From: CBDVBZ01 sp965372355
Lineage (GTDB): Bacteria; Krumholzibacteriota; Krumholzibacteriia; WVZY01
Length of the DNA: 6,893 bases
Direction of reading: 5' to 3'
Assembly: GCA_965372355.1 (NCBI GenBank)
Contig: CBDVBZ010000164.1
Coordinates: 1-6,893 of the forward strand
Shown piece by piece: positions 6,786 to 6,893 of the stretch (its first letter is position 1; the number at the start of each line of letters is the position of its first letter). Made by a program: the position numbers and the translations under genes. Under the pieces are notes generated by a model. That model was not told the DNA's origin and ran no database searches. It was given only the letters and a program-made list of their open reading frames with translations.

Positions 6786-6798
6786 CCGAGGTAACGGT

Positions 6799-6864
6799 GA
6801 TCCTCCCTCACTGTTTGTAAATAATGTGGAATCCGTTCTGTCACGTTTACAAAGAAGGAGGTTC
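6799..6864 (+). promoter_or_regulatory. Leader RNA able to hide the ribosome binding site
   Basis: Two nested pairings can form in the predicted leader. The inner one is TTTGTAAA (6814-6821) with TTTACAAA (6846-6853), a perfect 8-bp stem. The outer one is GATCCTCC (6799-6806) with GGAGGTTC (6857-6864), seven pairs with one U-U mismatch. The outer strand contains the Shine-Dalgarno core GGAGG. The fold begins a few bases after the predicted transcription start and ends 3 bases before the ATG. This suggests control of translation, for example by temperature or a ligand, but no known riboswitch class is recognised. Confidence 0.4.
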
Positions 6865-6867
6865 GCC

Positions 6868-6893
6868 ATGAAAAAGCCCGCACTGAAGAGCCT
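6868..6893 (+). CDS. Start of a plus-strand gene, cut by the window edge
   Basis: ATG at 6868 is preceded by AAGGAGG (6855-6861), a near-perfect Shine-Dalgarno with 6-base spacing. The visible residues are MKKPALKS plus a codon beginning CT (leucine). A basic start of this kind would suit a signal peptide, but eight residues are too few to say. It is transcribed away from the cytochrome operon, so the 950-bp region between them is a divergent control region. Function unknown. Confidence 0.65.

Overview
The window looks like a piece of a moderately GC-rich Gram-negative-type (diderm) bacterium that uses multihaem cytochromes. This follows from an exported octahaem cytochrome, a membrane quinol/cytochrome-type hexahaem protein, a lipobox lipoprotein and a small exported protein with outer-membrane beta-barrel character. 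I cannot name the phylum from the sequence. Five complete genes all lie on the minus strand. A sixth gene starts on the plus strand at the right edge and is cut off after its first codons.

Right-hand minus-strand operon (about 5913 down to 3061): an octahaem cytochrome c of the hydroxylamine oxidoreductase (HAO) family is followed 12 bp later by a NapC/NirT-type membrane cytochrome with three N-terminal membrane helices and six haem motifs. Together they form an electron-transfer pair: the membrane protein would exchange electrons with the quinone pool and the periplasmic octahaem enzyme would act on a nitrogen compound such as hydroxylamine or nitrite. The direction of electron flow cannot be read from the sequence alone; the compact enzyme fits a reductive role at least as well as an oxidative one.

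Left-hand minus-strand operon (about 2985 down to 17): a promoter with a good -35 box precedes a GAF-SpoIIE protein phosphatase, which overlaps by 11 bp a lipoprotein with a GH113-like glycosidase TIM barrel. A short exported protein follows 22 bp later. A Shine-Dalgarno-like sequence at the very left edge hints that another gene follows outside the window.

Right-hand intergenic region (5914-6867, about 950 bp, no convincing gene): it separates the cytochrome operon from the divergent plus-strand gene. It holds a degenerate tandem repeat of about 60 bp period (roughly 6093-6520) in which two unit types alternate, giving a 120-bp higher-order period. Near its right end lies an extended -10 promoter. 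The predicted leader RNA can fold into a nested hairpin that pairs with the Shine-Dalgarno sequence of the plus-strand gene. The repeat array and this leader are the least explained parts of the window.
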